DNA from: a virus
Length of the DNA stretch: 40,336 nucleotides
Virus record (IMG/VR): IMGVR_UViG_3300045741_000127
Coordinates: 1-40,336 of that record
Reading direction: 5' to 3' (one strand)
The notes below the pieces were generated by a model. That model was not told the DNA's origin, made no database searches, and saw only the letters and a list, made by a program, of their open reading frames with translations. This document shows positions 7,299 through 14,013 of this stretch, one piece after another. Numbering within the stretch: the first letter of the stretch is position 1; each line of letters begins with the position of its first letter. The translations under genes were made by a program, and so were the position numbers.

Positions 7299-8816
7299 TC
7301 ATGAAGCCCATGAGCTGGTTGACCGGTGAGTCGGTCGATAGCGGTCCTTTTTCTCGTTGGCGTCCTTCATCTCTTTCGGCCACACCAACGAAAGCTCGGG
7401 ATCTGGCTCGGCGATACGTGCCATGGCGTCCAAGCCGTCGTCGTGGCGCGAGCCGGGGAACGCGAGGAGCTCCTCCTCAACAAACTGGTCGATCATGTTG
7501 CGTGTAACGCCGTCGTGCATCGTGCGGTGGATCGAAGTCGGCAGCCACATGCGGTGCTGTTCGAAGATCGGAATCATCCGGCGGATGCGCTGCTCTTTGA
7601 CCACCGCGCCGCCCACAGGCGTGATCGCGAAGCGGTAGTTCTTGAGGTTCTGCACATAGCGGATGTGCTCGATGTCCGCCTGCATCCCGTACTCCTCGTA
7701 ACGGGTCTGCAGAGGCTTCCACTTCGCGTGCAAACGGAAGAGCTCGGCGGTGCGCTCAGTGAGGTTCAACTTGTCTCGCACGAGGTCGAGCACGTAGTAG
7801 TTCTTATCGGCGCCCAGGCCGAGCACCCACATCGTGGTGTAGTCGTTGCCCTTGTCCTTGCGCCGGCCGCTCGCCGGGTCGACGAGCAGGTACTTGTTGG
7901 TGCCCTCACCAACCTCTTCCGGATCGGCCTCGTAGTACTCGATCCAGTCGCGTTTGAATTCGCCACCACCGGGCGCTACGGGCTGTTGCATGTACAGCGA
8001 GAGCCACTGTCGAGAGTCGGTGTTGGCCTTGATGCGCTCAAGAGCCGCGCGGTCGTAACGCTGAGGCCAGGGAGGGTTGTCGAGATCAGCGGGTATGTTG
8101 ATGACGGTCCACTGATCCTTGCCGTCTTCCGACATTGCATCGAGCAACCGCCCGACAAGATCGTTGACGTGCATGCGGTGCTGAATGACGACGATGGCGC
8201 CGCCGGGTCGGATGCGGTTGTAGAACGTGCCTCGGTAGAAGGCCCAGACCTTGGCCTGCTGCGCGGCTGACTGGGCGTCTTCCCAGTTAGCGAACGGATC
8301 GTCGATGACGCCCAGGTCAGCACCGCGACCCATGACAGCGCCACCGATGCCCGTGGCGAAGTAGCCGCCGCCTTCTCGCGTCTGCCATCGGCCCTTGGCG
8401 TTGGTGTCTTCACTGAGTCGGACCCGGGGGAAGAGGCGCTGGTACTCGGGGCTCGAGATGCAGTTGCGAACAGCACCACCGAACTCTTCGGCAAGCGGAC
8501 TCGCGGCGCTGACGCCGATGACGTCCCAATGCGGCTTGCGACCGAGGATGTATGCCGGCATGCGCCGACTGGCGATCGTGGACTTGCCGTGCTGCGGTGG
8601 ACATAGCAGCAGGACCCGATCAATCTCGCCGTCAACAACTCGGTCGAACGTGTTGCATATGGTTTCATGCATCGGCCCCGGGCGCCATCGAGGTGTCGTG
8701 TACTCAATGAACCCGAGAGCCGTCTGTCGGCCCTGCGATCGTCGCTGCATCTCCAGGAGAAGCGTCTCCTCCTCGAGCAGCGCGGATAGCGGAGAGACGG
8801 GTCCGGAGCTGTTCAT
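7299..8816 (-). CDS. terL: Terminase large subunit, 505 aa
   Basis: This is the ATP-driven packaging motor with the nuclease that cuts concatemers. Walker A is CPPQHGKST at residues 72-80 and Walker B is VIDD at about 170-173. The motif IVVIQHRMH at about 208-216 fits the ATPase coupling region. The RNase H-like nuclease domain has LLVDPASG (D313) and SRHDDGLDAMARI (about 456-468), giving the expected acidic triad. The length is normal for the family. The ATG at 8816 overlaps the small-subunit gene by 113 bp. The N-terminal helix before the FIEYTTPRWRPGPMH segment is typical of TerL proteins, so this start is preferred. Confidence 0.93.
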   Translation of the reverse strand: MNSSGPVSPLSALLEEETLLLEMQRRSQGRQTALGFIEYTTPRWRPGPMHETICNTFDRVVDGEIDRVLLLCPPQHGKSTIASRRMPAYILGRKPHWDVIGVSAASPLAEEFGGAVRNCISSPEYQRLFPRVRLSEDTNAKGRWQTREGGGYFATGIGGAVMGRGADLGVIDDPFANWEDAQSAAQQAKVWAFYRGTFYNRIRPGGAIVVIQHRMHVNDLVGRLLDAMSEDGKDQWTVINIPADLDNPPWPQRYDRAALERIKANTDSRQWLSLYMQQPVAPGGGEFKRDWIEYYEADPEEVGEGTNKYLLVDPASGRRKDKGNDYTTMWVLGLGADKNYYVLDLVRDKLNLTERTAELFRLHAKWKPLQTRYEEYGMQADIEHIRYVQNLKNYRFAITPVGGAVVKEQRIRRMIPIFEQHRMWLPTSIHRTMHDGVTRNMIDQFVEEELLAFPGSRHDDGLDAMARIAEPDPELSLVWPKEMKDANEKKDRYRPTHRSTSSWAS

Positions 8817-9216
8817 CAGACATCTCTTCTATCGGTGTGGCCTGAGTAATGCTCAGATCTACCTTGTCGCCATAGTTGCGGGGCAGTAGCTTACTCAGAA
8901 GCCACTGACGCGCAGCAATCCTAACCTGCCGATGTCGCGGGTCAGTGCGCTCATCAGCGATTTGCAGGATCTCGTGGGATAGGAGCTCGATGCCCAGGCG
9001 CCGGGCGTGCGCGACTTGGTCTCGGAAGTCGGCGTCCTTGGCGTGCAGCGACCAGAAGCGTGGCCCAGCATCGCCCATGGACGCAAGGATCTCGGGGAGC
9101 GCGACGCCCATCGCGAAGCCTTCGAGCACGCGCTGCTTGAGCTGCGTGTCGTCGAGCTCGGTAGCGGCGGGCGCTTGTGGCGGCCAGTCGCTGTCGCCGT
9201 CGGGCCAGTCGAGCAC
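8704..9216 (-). CDS. terS: Terminase small subunit (putative), 170 aa
   Basis: The GTG at 9216 is the only in-frame start after an upstream stop, with an AGG SD element about nine bases before it. The protein is mostly helical. The pattern VLEGFAMGVALPEILASMG followed by RFWSLHAKDADFRDQVAHAR is the DNA-binding region seen in small terminases of the bacterial-phage type. The later RQWLLSKLLPRNYGDKVD segment, placed after an ARQ helix, is also typical. It lies directly upstream of terL in the same unit. It should recognise the packaging site, which I cannot locate. The last 113 bp are read in two frames. Confidence 0.8.
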   Translation of the reverse strand: MLDWPDGDSDWPPQAPAATELDDTQLKQRVLEGFAMGVALPEILASMGDAGPRFWSLHAKDADFRDQVAHARRLGIELLSHEILQIADERTDPRHRQVRIAARQWLLSKLLPRNYGDKVDLSITQATPIEEMSDEQLRTRLSAIRAARGGDASPGDAATIAGPTDGSRVH

Positions 9217-9234
9217 CGCGAGATCCTCACCGCC

Positions 9235-9315
9235 TCAGCACTTGCCCGGGGGCGTCTGGCCACGCTTCGTCGGGCCGGGGCCCTTCTTGCGTTCCGGTTT
9301 GCGCTTGTCACCCAT
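9235..9315 (-). CDS. Small basic peptide, 26 aa
   Basis: The ATG at 9315 has an AGGAG SD eight bases upstream and the recurring CAACCAACC leader. It encodes MGDKRKPERKKGPG followed by TKRGQTPPGKC, a short, highly basic, disordered peptide ending in Cys. Short basic peptides just upstream of terminase occur in other phage genomes. The strong ribosome site and leader argue for real translation. It would be the first gene of the leftward late unit. Confidence 0.55.
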   Translation of the reverse strand: MGDKRKPERKKGPGPTKRGQTPPGKC

Positions 9316-9365
9316 CGCTTGGCTCCTGGTTGGTTGGAAAGGGTGCGGACTGACCGCGCGCGGAT

Positions 9366-9393
9366 GATGTACCCGCGGTGCGGGGTAGGTCAA
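9366..9393 (-). promoter_or_regulatory. Candidate late-unit promoter
   Basis: On the minus strand TTGACC (9393-9388) is followed after 16 bases by TACATC (9371-9366). It lies about 50 bases upstream of the first leftward late gene, and the transcript would carry the CAACCAACC-AGGAG leader. It is the only sigma70-like pair I could find between the primase gene and terminase. The -10 is imperfect. Confidence 0.4.
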
Positions 9394-9458
9394 TCGACGA
9401 TCAGACTTCGGCACGGGCTGGCCAATGACGCGGTGCGCAAAGACTGAGTAAAACACTG

Positions 9459-9623
9459 GGAACGTTCGATTACCCCATACGTTCCCAAAAGGGTCGCACG
9501 CGAACGTTCCTCCGTTCCGGGTATTAACCCCGGAACGGATGGAACGCTCGTCTCGCTCGGGTCCGGAACGTTCCCGGCGTTCCGGAACGTTCCGGAACGT
9601 TCGGAACGCTCACCTCGGGAACG
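9459..9623. other. Candidate replication origin: GGAACG/CGTTCC repeat cluster
   Basis: The gene-free stretch 9316-9662 holds eight GGAACG (9459, 9532, 9541, 9565, 9584, 9594, 9603, 9618) and six CGTTCC (9480, 9505, 9513, 9569, 9578, 9588) within 165 bp. Several are paired as the palindrome GGAACGTTCC, and the densest run is 9561-9608. A perfect hairpin lies inside the cluster and an AT-rich stretch (9625-9660) flanks it. Iteron clusters next to an AT-rich unwinding region beside a replication gene are the classical form of an origin; here the cluster directly follows the primase-helicase gene. It could instead be a multi-site operator. Confidence 0.6.
9511..9539. other. Perfect 11-bp stem hairpin in the repeat cluster
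   Basis: TCCGTTCCGGG (9511-9521) pairs perfectly with CCCGGAACGGA (9529-9539) around the seven-base AT-rich loop TATTAAC. Each arm contains one copy of the cluster hexamer. It could extrude as a cruciform at an origin. No T-run follows on either strand, which argues against a simple terminator. Confidence 0.6.
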
Positions 9624-9629
9624 CTCAAT

Positions 9630-9659
9630 TGTCAATTTAACCTTCCTTTTCTCTTGACA
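9630..9659. promoter_or_regulatory. TGTCAA...TTGACA inverted repeat with 18-bp spacer
   Basis: TGTCAA (9630-9635) and TTGACA (9654-9659) are inverted and preceded on the right arm by TTTTCTC. This resembles the TTTCTCTTGACAA core of the rightward promoters near 18170 and 21320, but the spacing is 18 instead of 7. No good -10 follows on either strand. It sits in the AT-rich flank of the candidate origin and just after the primase-helicase stop. Confidence 0.4.
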
Positions 9660-9662
9660 AAG

Positions 9663-11660
9663 TCAGGCCAGCCAGTCGCCTTCGAGCGCGTTCTGGCCCA
9701 GCTTCAGGCCCCTCCTGGCACCCTGATCCACCACCACCCCGTCGGCGATGAGCGCGTCGATCAGGGCCCACACGTCGCGCTTGCGGCCACCCACCGCGCC
9801 GTACACGTCGGTCCGGGTGGGGCTCTCGCCTGCTGCGCAGGCCTTGGCTATCGCGTCGATGATCTTCTGCTTCAAGGGGTCCTCCGGTTGGGTTGCGTCC
9901 TGCACGTTGATGCCGTCGGTGATCGCGAGCGAGGTGACCGGGTCGCCCTGGTCGTCCACGATGCCCAGGTCCACCACCTTGGTCACGAGTGAGCGAGGCG
10001 CAGGCGCCTCACCCTCCTTCATCTTCTGGCACTCCAAGCGCACGTGCAGGGGCGCCAGCTTCTTGCACTCGTACTCGAAGTCGACGGCCGCGCGCAGCAC
10101 CGTGCTGCCTCGGATCTCACCTTCCTTGTTGGCGTGGTGCACGAAGCCCACCGAGATGCCTGGGAACGCGTGCCGAATCCGATCGGCCGCAGCGACCATC
10201 GCGTTCATGTCCTGCTGGCTGTTCTCGTCGCCGCCCATGTTGCGGGCGACCGTGTCGATGATCACCAGCACGGGCAGCTTCTTCGCCTTGGCGATCGCCT
10301 GGATCACGCCCTCGACCGACTCCGGGTCGTCGAGCGCTATACGGCCCTTGGAAACGCCCAGGCGGCCTTCAGGGGCCGGCTCGACGTGGTTGGCTAGGCA
10401 CCATGCCCGGATGCGGTTCTTGAGCCCCCTGCGGCCCTCTCCGGCGATGATGAGCACGTCGCCCTGGTGGCAGTCGTGCCCGAGCCACGGCACGCCCCAG
10501 GCGATCGCGCAGGCCCACGAGACCGCGACAAAGGACTTGTAGCTGCCGGGCTCGCCCCAGAGCACGCCCACCGAGTCGCGCTCCAGGTACCCGCGTATCA
10601 GCCAGACCGGTGCGGACGGCTCGACGTCGGTGAGCCACTCGAAGAGCCCGCGGTCGTCTTTTGCAGCCGGGCGCTGCAACTTCTGCATGTGCTCACGCCA
10701 CAGCCGCGCGGTGCGCTCGTCCATCTCGGTCGAGGGGAAGTCCTGCGGGACCTGCTCGCGTGCCAGCGTGCGCTCGATGAAGTGCAGGCCCGACTTGCCG
10801 GGCGTGGGGATGAAGGTGTCCCAGCGATCGCTGTCGCCGTTGCGCCACTTCACCGAGGTCTGCGACCACGCCACCCATAGATCGAACGCCCACGGCCTGC
10901 CGCCCGCCTTCAGGTGGTGCCCGACGTTGATCCAGGTCTCGCGGTCATCGGCGTCGAGCCACTCGAGGGCGCGCACCAGGGCCGGCGGGGCCTCGGCCTG
11001 CGCGTAGCTGTCGTAGTGCGTGATCGGCACCGCCTTCGCGCGGCGCAGGAGCGTGCTGCCGGCGGTCGTGGCGACAGCGCGCTCGCGCGGCCGGTACCCG
11101 AGCTCGAGGGCGAGCCCGTAGACCGCATCAACGATCGCCCTGGCCTTAACCTCGTCGACCAGGGGCAGCTCGTCACGCTCGACAGCGAGCGGGTTGCGCG
11201 TGAGCCATTCGTAGGGTTTGCCGGTGTCGGGATGCTCACCGAACGCGGCGAGCTGCTGACCGTCGCCCAGGAATTCGATCTTCTCGATCGCGCCGTCGGG
11301 CGAGACCACGCTGCGCTGGATCTTCGGGAACGGCTTGTTGGTCTGGAAAAGCAGCGCGAAGCGCGGCGCCCGGCCGACCCGCACCGGGTAGCCGGTCAGA
11401 CCGAAGCGCGACTGGAGCGTCGCCTCGATGCGCTCGCGTGCCTCGGGGTGCTCCAGGTCGATGTCGAGTGCGGGAGTGGTTCGGGTCAGGAGCCCGACAT
11501 TGCACTCTGAGTGCCGCTGCAGGTCACGAGGGGAGAGCGCGTAGTTCACCCACCCATCAGTGAAAGCGGCCTTACCTCTAAGAGGTACTACCCTGTAGCC
11601 GTGATCAGTGAGGCGCTGCGCCAGCTTGCCGAAGGCGCCGGCTGTTGTGCTAGGATTCAC
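9663..11660 (-). CDS. Primase-helicase (Prim-Pol + RepA-type AAA ATPase), 665 aa
   Basis: It would lay primers and unwind DNA at the phage fork. Residues about 1-170 fit the bifunctional primase-polymerase domain, with the catalytic DID at 66-68 and the GDGQQLAAFGEHP segment at about 132-143. Residues about 225-300 fit a PriCT-like linker (LEWLDADDRETWINVGHHL). Residues about 350-560 are a RepA/RecA-like helicase with Walker A GEPGSYKS at 369-376, Walker B VLVIIDT at 464-470 and a VGFVHHANK motif. The C terminus looks like a winged helix. The GTG at 11660 has an AGAGGAAGGA SD. It is the only replication enzyme on the minus strand, and the candidate origin follows it directly. Confidence 0.88.
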   Translation of the reverse strand: MNPSTTAGAFGKLAQRLTDHGYRVVPLRGKAAFTDGWVNYALSPRDLQRHSECNVGLLTRTTPALDIDLEHPEARERIEATLQSRFGLTGYPVRVGRAPRFALLFQTNKPFPKIQRSVVSPDGAIEKIEFLGDGQQLAAFGEHPDTGKPYEWLTRNPLAVERDELPLVDEVKARAIVDAVYGLALELGYRPRERAVATTAGSTLLRRAKAVPITHYDSYAQAEAPPALVRALEWLDADDRETWINVGHHLKAGGRPWAFDLWVAWSQTSVKWRNGDSDRWDTFIPTPGKSGLHFIERTLAREQVPQDFPSTEMDERTARLWREHMQKLQRPAAKDDRGLFEWLTDVEPSAPVWLIRGYLERDSVGVLWGEPGSYKSFVAVSWACAIAWGVPWLGHDCHQGDVLIIAGEGRRGLKNRIRAWCLANHVEPAPEGRLGVSKGRIALDDPESVEGVIQAIAKAKKLPVLVIIDTVARNMGGDENSQQDMNAMVAAADRIRHAFPGISVGFVHHANKEGEIRGSTVLRAAVDFEYECKKLAPLHVRLECQKMKEGEAPAPRSLVTKVVDLGIVDDQGDPVTSLAITDGINVQDATQPEDPLKQKIIDAIAKACAAGESPTRTDVYGAVGGRKRDVWALIDALIADGVVVDQGARRGLKLGQNALEGDWLA

Positions 11661-11692
11661 GCGTTTCCTTCCTCTCCGGGTTGGGAGCTCCC

Positions 11693-11729
11693 AAGGGGCG
11701 ACGGGTCACACCGTCGCCCCTTTCCTTTT
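11693..11729 (+). terminator. Terminator-like hairpin with T-run (plus strand)
   Basis: AAGGGGCGACGG (11693-11704) pairs perfectly with CCGTCGCCCCTT (11711-11722) around a six-base loop, followed on the plus strand by TTCCTTTT. This is the form of a Rho-independent terminator for rightward transcription, yet no rightward gene precedes it. It may stop antisense transcripts. It lies between the leftward regulator and the leftward primase gene. A second perfect palindrome, TTGGGAGCTCCCAA (11681-11694), abuts it and shares two bases. Confidence 0.6.
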
Positions 11730-11731
11730 GG

Positions 11732-11929
11732 TCACGCGTTTCGCGCCAGCAACGCCTCCTCGACCAGCATCGAGATCACCTTCGACACCGTGCGGTCCTC
11801 GGCCTTCGCAACGGCCGCGACGCGATCGGTGAGCGAGGCCTTTGCGATGAACGACACCTGACGGGTCGACTCCGGTGCCGCCTTCTTGGCCGGCTTGCGC
11901 TTGATGCTGCTCTTCTTGGAAGTGCTCAC
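11732..11929 (-). CDS. Ribbon-helix-helix DNA-binding regulator, 65 aa
   Basis: The GTG at 11929 has an AAAGGAG SD. The first 22 residues are a basic, Lys/Pro-rich tail. Residues about 23-31 (RQVSFIAKA) form the DNA-contacting strand, about 32-46 the first helix and about 47-64 the second (VSKVISMLVEEALL), matching the ribbon-helix-helix fold of Arc/CopG-type regulators. It is divergent from the first rightward gene, and a near-palindrome overlaps the promoter between them. It is likely to repress the rightward unit and perhaps itself. This is inference from fold and position. Confidence 0.75.
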   Translation of the reverse strand: MSTSKKSSIKRKPAKKAAPESTRQVSFIAKASLTDRVAAVAKAEDRTVSKVISMLVEEALLARNA

Positions 11930-11961
11930 GAGGAATCTCCTTTGCGGGGTTAAAGAGTTTA

Positions 11962-11978
11962 CGCGCCAACTTGACGCG
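11962..11978. promoter_or_regulatory. 17-bp near-palindrome, candidate operator
   Basis: CGCGCCAA-C-TTGACGCG reads almost the same on both strands, with one mismatch between arms. It overlaps the -35 (11971-11976) of the rightward promoter and lies 32 bases upstream of the regulator gene. Dyad operators of this size suit a ribbon-helix-helix dimer or tetramer. Confidence 0.55.
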
Positions 11979-11999
11979 AAAATCAGGGTACCGTAATGT
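11971..11999 (+). promoter_or_regulatory. Main rightward (early) promoter
   Basis: TTGACG (11971-11976) is followed after exactly 17 bases by TAATGT (11994-11999). The first rightward start codon is at 12035, and the leader contains CAACCAACCAATCCGGAGA. The spacing and both boxes fit sigma70. The -35 lies inside the candidate operator. Confidence 0.65.
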
Positions 12000-12034
12000 G
12001 ATCGTCCTTTCAACCAACCAATCCGGAGAACCTG

Positions 12035-12445
12035 ATGCAGTTCACCTTTACCTCCGCAGAGCCCAAGGACAACCTCGTGATGCTCAAGAACATCATCGAA
12101 GTCCTCCTGGCTCGCGAGCCCGGCAAGCCCGCCAACGAGACCCCGCAAAGCGCCATCAAGGCTGACGTGCTCGCCCCCACGACGACTGCGGCGGGCCCTG
12201 GCAGCACCGCGCACGTCCCGGTCGAGCCGAAGGCGACGAAGGCCACGAAGCCCAAGGCCAACGGCGCTGATAAACCGGCCCCGGTGCCCACGCTCGACGA
12301 GATACGTCTCGTCCTGATGGGAAAGTCGAAGGACGGCAAGGAAGAGCAGGGCAAGGCGTTGCTCGGCGAATTCGGGTGCGTGAAGCTTTCGCAGATCCCG
12401 GAGGACCGCCGAGTCGAATTCATGGCGCGTGCGCAGGCACTCTAA
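12035..12445 (+). CDS. Hypothetical protein, first gene of the rightward unit, 136 aa
   Basis: The ATG at 12035 follows a CGGAGA SD. There is a short N-terminal helical part (residues 1-30) and a Pro/Ala/Lys/Thr-rich linker (about 31-85). The C-terminal 50-residue helical domain opens with LDEIRLVLMGKSKDGKE and holds a LLGEFGCVKLSQIPEDRR stretch. That C-terminal domain resembles a small repeat found at the end of phage early proteins; I know no proven function. The low-complexity linker suggests two tethered modules. Confidence 0.75.
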   Translation: MQFTFTSAEPKDNLVMLKNIIEVLLAREPGKPANETPQSAIKADVLAPTTTAAGPGSTAHVPVEPKATKATKPKANGADKPAPVPTLDEIRLVLMGKSKDGKEEQGKALLGEFGCVKLSQIPEDRRVEFMARAQAL

Positions 12446-12454
12446 GCCGCGACG

Positions 12455-13564
12455 ATGAGTGCTGGTCACGCAGTACTGGCGCCTTCGGCGTCACTGCGGT
12501 GGATGCTTTGTCCCGGCAGCGTTCGCCTGACGAGGGATCTACCTGAGACTTCGAGCGCGGCCGCTGACGAGGGCACGCTCGCTCACTCCATCGCGGCGGT
12601 GTGCATCACGTCGCGCACGCCCGTCGACCATCACCCGATGGCGGGCGATCTCGAGGACCTGTGCGAGGGCAACATCGAGGCCCTGCAGACCTACGTCGAC
12701 TACGCGATCTCGCTAGTCGACGAGCCGGGCGTCATGCCCTACGTCGAGCAAACCTTTCGGCTCGATCACGTGCTCGGCGAGGAGGCGTTCGGCACGAGCG
12801 ACCTGTGCGTCGTGAAGGGTAAGCAGGCGCGCGTGGTCGACTTGAAGTTCGGCAAGGGCAACGTCGTGTACGCGAGCTATCGCATCAATGGCGTGATGCG
12901 CCCGAACCCGCAGCTCGTGCTCTACGGCCTGGGCGTGCTCGAGAAGCTCGCGTGGCTGGTAGAGGACGTCGACGAGGTGGTGCTCGAGATCTTCCAGCCG
13001 CGTCGCAACCACCGCAGCGAGGTGATCGTGCCGATCGCCGAGATGCTCGAAGAGAAGGGGCGCTTTGCCAAGGTGGCCGAGGTCACGCGCAGGCCAGACG
13101 CGCCGCTCATCCCTGGCGAGGCGCAATGCCAGTGGTGCCCGGTGCGCGCGACCTGCGCGGTGCGCTCGGAGTGGGTGATCGAGTCCTTCCAGACCGAGGT
13201 CGCGTTCATGAACCCGCACGAGCTCGCGCATCACCTGGAGAAGGTCGACGCGATCCGCGCATGGTGCAACGACCTCGAAGAGCTCGCGACCGCGCGCCTG
13301 CAGCGCGATCCGAAGTCGATCCCCGACTGGAAGCTGGTCGAGGGCATGAGCCGGCGCAAGTGGCGGCCCGATGCGATGTCGATCCTGAAAGACCACGACG
13401 ATCTCTTCGTCCGTCAACTCGTCACCCTCGGCGCCGCCGAGAAGTTGATGGGCAAGGACAGCACGCTGCTCGCCAGCGCGCTGGAGAAGCCCCGCGGAAA
13501 GCCGACCCTGGCGCCCGCGTCGGACCCCAGGCCGGCGTTGATCGATACGCCGCTCTTTGACTAA
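12455..13564 (+). CDS. DUF2800 family, Cas4/RecB-like PD-(D/E)XK nuclease, 369 aa
   Basis: The protein has the RecB-nuclease order of motifs: ADEGTLAH at about 37-44, GTSDLCVV with D116, the catalytic DLK at 129-131, and QLVLYGLG at about 153-160. Four Cys are placed as in Cas4/AddB iron-sulphur nucleases: one early (C19) and three late (C225, C228, C234 in CQWCPVRATC). An iron-sulphur cluster is inferred. In phages this family sits beside a DUF2815 protein and a family A polymerase, as here, so an exonuclease role in replication or recombination is likely. No strong SD precedes the ATG nine bases after the upstream stop. Confidence 0.85.
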   Translation: MSAGHAVLAPSASLRWMLCPGSVRLTRDLPETSSAAADEGTLAHSIAAVCITSRTPVDHHPMAGDLEDLCEGNIEALQTYVDYAISLVDEPGVMPYVEQTFRLDHVLGEEAFGTSDLCVVKGKQARVVDLKFGKGNVVYASYRINGVMRPNPQLVLYGLGVLEKLAWLVEDVDEVVLEIFQPRRNHRSEVIVPIAEMLEEKGRFAKVAEVTRRPDAPLIPGEAQCQWCPVRATCAVRSEWVIESFQTEVAFMNPHELAHHLEKVDAIRAWCNDLEELATARLQRDPKSIPDWKLVEGMSRRKWRPDAMSILKDHDDLFVRQLVTLGAAEKLMGKDSTLLASALEKPRGKPTLAPASDPRPALIDTPLFD

Positions 13565-13577
13565 CCTAGGAGAAGTT

Positions 13578-13934
13578 ATGCGCGAACTCATCACCCACAA
13601 AGGCCCGACCAACTACCCGCTCACCGTTACCGTCGTCGACGAGCCCGGCCCCGGCGGCGCGCACCATCACTACGTCATCGACACGCTCGACGGTAAAGCC
13701 CTCGGCGAGGTGAAGTTCCAGAAGGGCCCGCTGAAGGAAAGCAGAGTGAACGGTGTCACGCACGAGGCCCTGCTCGCGATCGTGGCCGACCGCCTCGTGT
13801 CGTTCCAGAAGGGCCCCTTCGCTTGCATCGAGAACGAGCAGGCCCTGGCCAACGTGCAGAAGGCCCTGTCGATCCTGCACGGCCGCACGCTCTCGCGCGC
13901 CAATCGCGGCGTGGAAGGGACCCACAACCTCTAA
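13578..13934 (+). CDS. Conserved phage protein of unknown function, 118 aa
   Basis: The ATG at 13578 has an AGGAGA SD. The frame is open further upstream only through a TTG that overlaps the previous gene. The protein has a beta-rich first half with an Asp/Glu/Gly/His-rich loop (GPGGAHHHY) and FQKGPLKESRVNGVTHEALL. The second half is helical and ends in HGRTLSRANRGVEGTHNL. The RT-x5-RGVEGTH ending is familiar from small phage proteins in replication regions, for which I know no proven role. Placement between the DUF2800 nuclease and the ssDNA-binding protein suggests an accessory replication or anti-host function. Confidence 0.75.
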   Translation: MRELITHKGPTNYPLTVTVVDEPGPGGAHHHYVIDTLDGKALGEVKFQKGPLKESRVNGVTHEALLAIVADRLVSFQKGPFACIENEQALANVQKALSILHGRTLSRANRGVEGTHNL

Positions 13935-14013
13935 GCCCGCATCGTCGGCTCGGCGGATTGAATGTAGTAAGTAGGGCCGTCTCACTTTCTCACTAACTCT
14001 CCGGAGTTCACTT

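Noticed and set aside
6436-7383. 315-codon leftward frame including the secreted protein
   Set aside because: The part upstream of 6915 overlaps the 98-residue gene and the terL end. The signal peptide and SD place the true start at 6915.
9459-9623. CRISPR-like array
   Set aside because: The repeated words are short hexamers in both orientations with irregular spacing and no spacers, so an iteron or operator cluster fits better.
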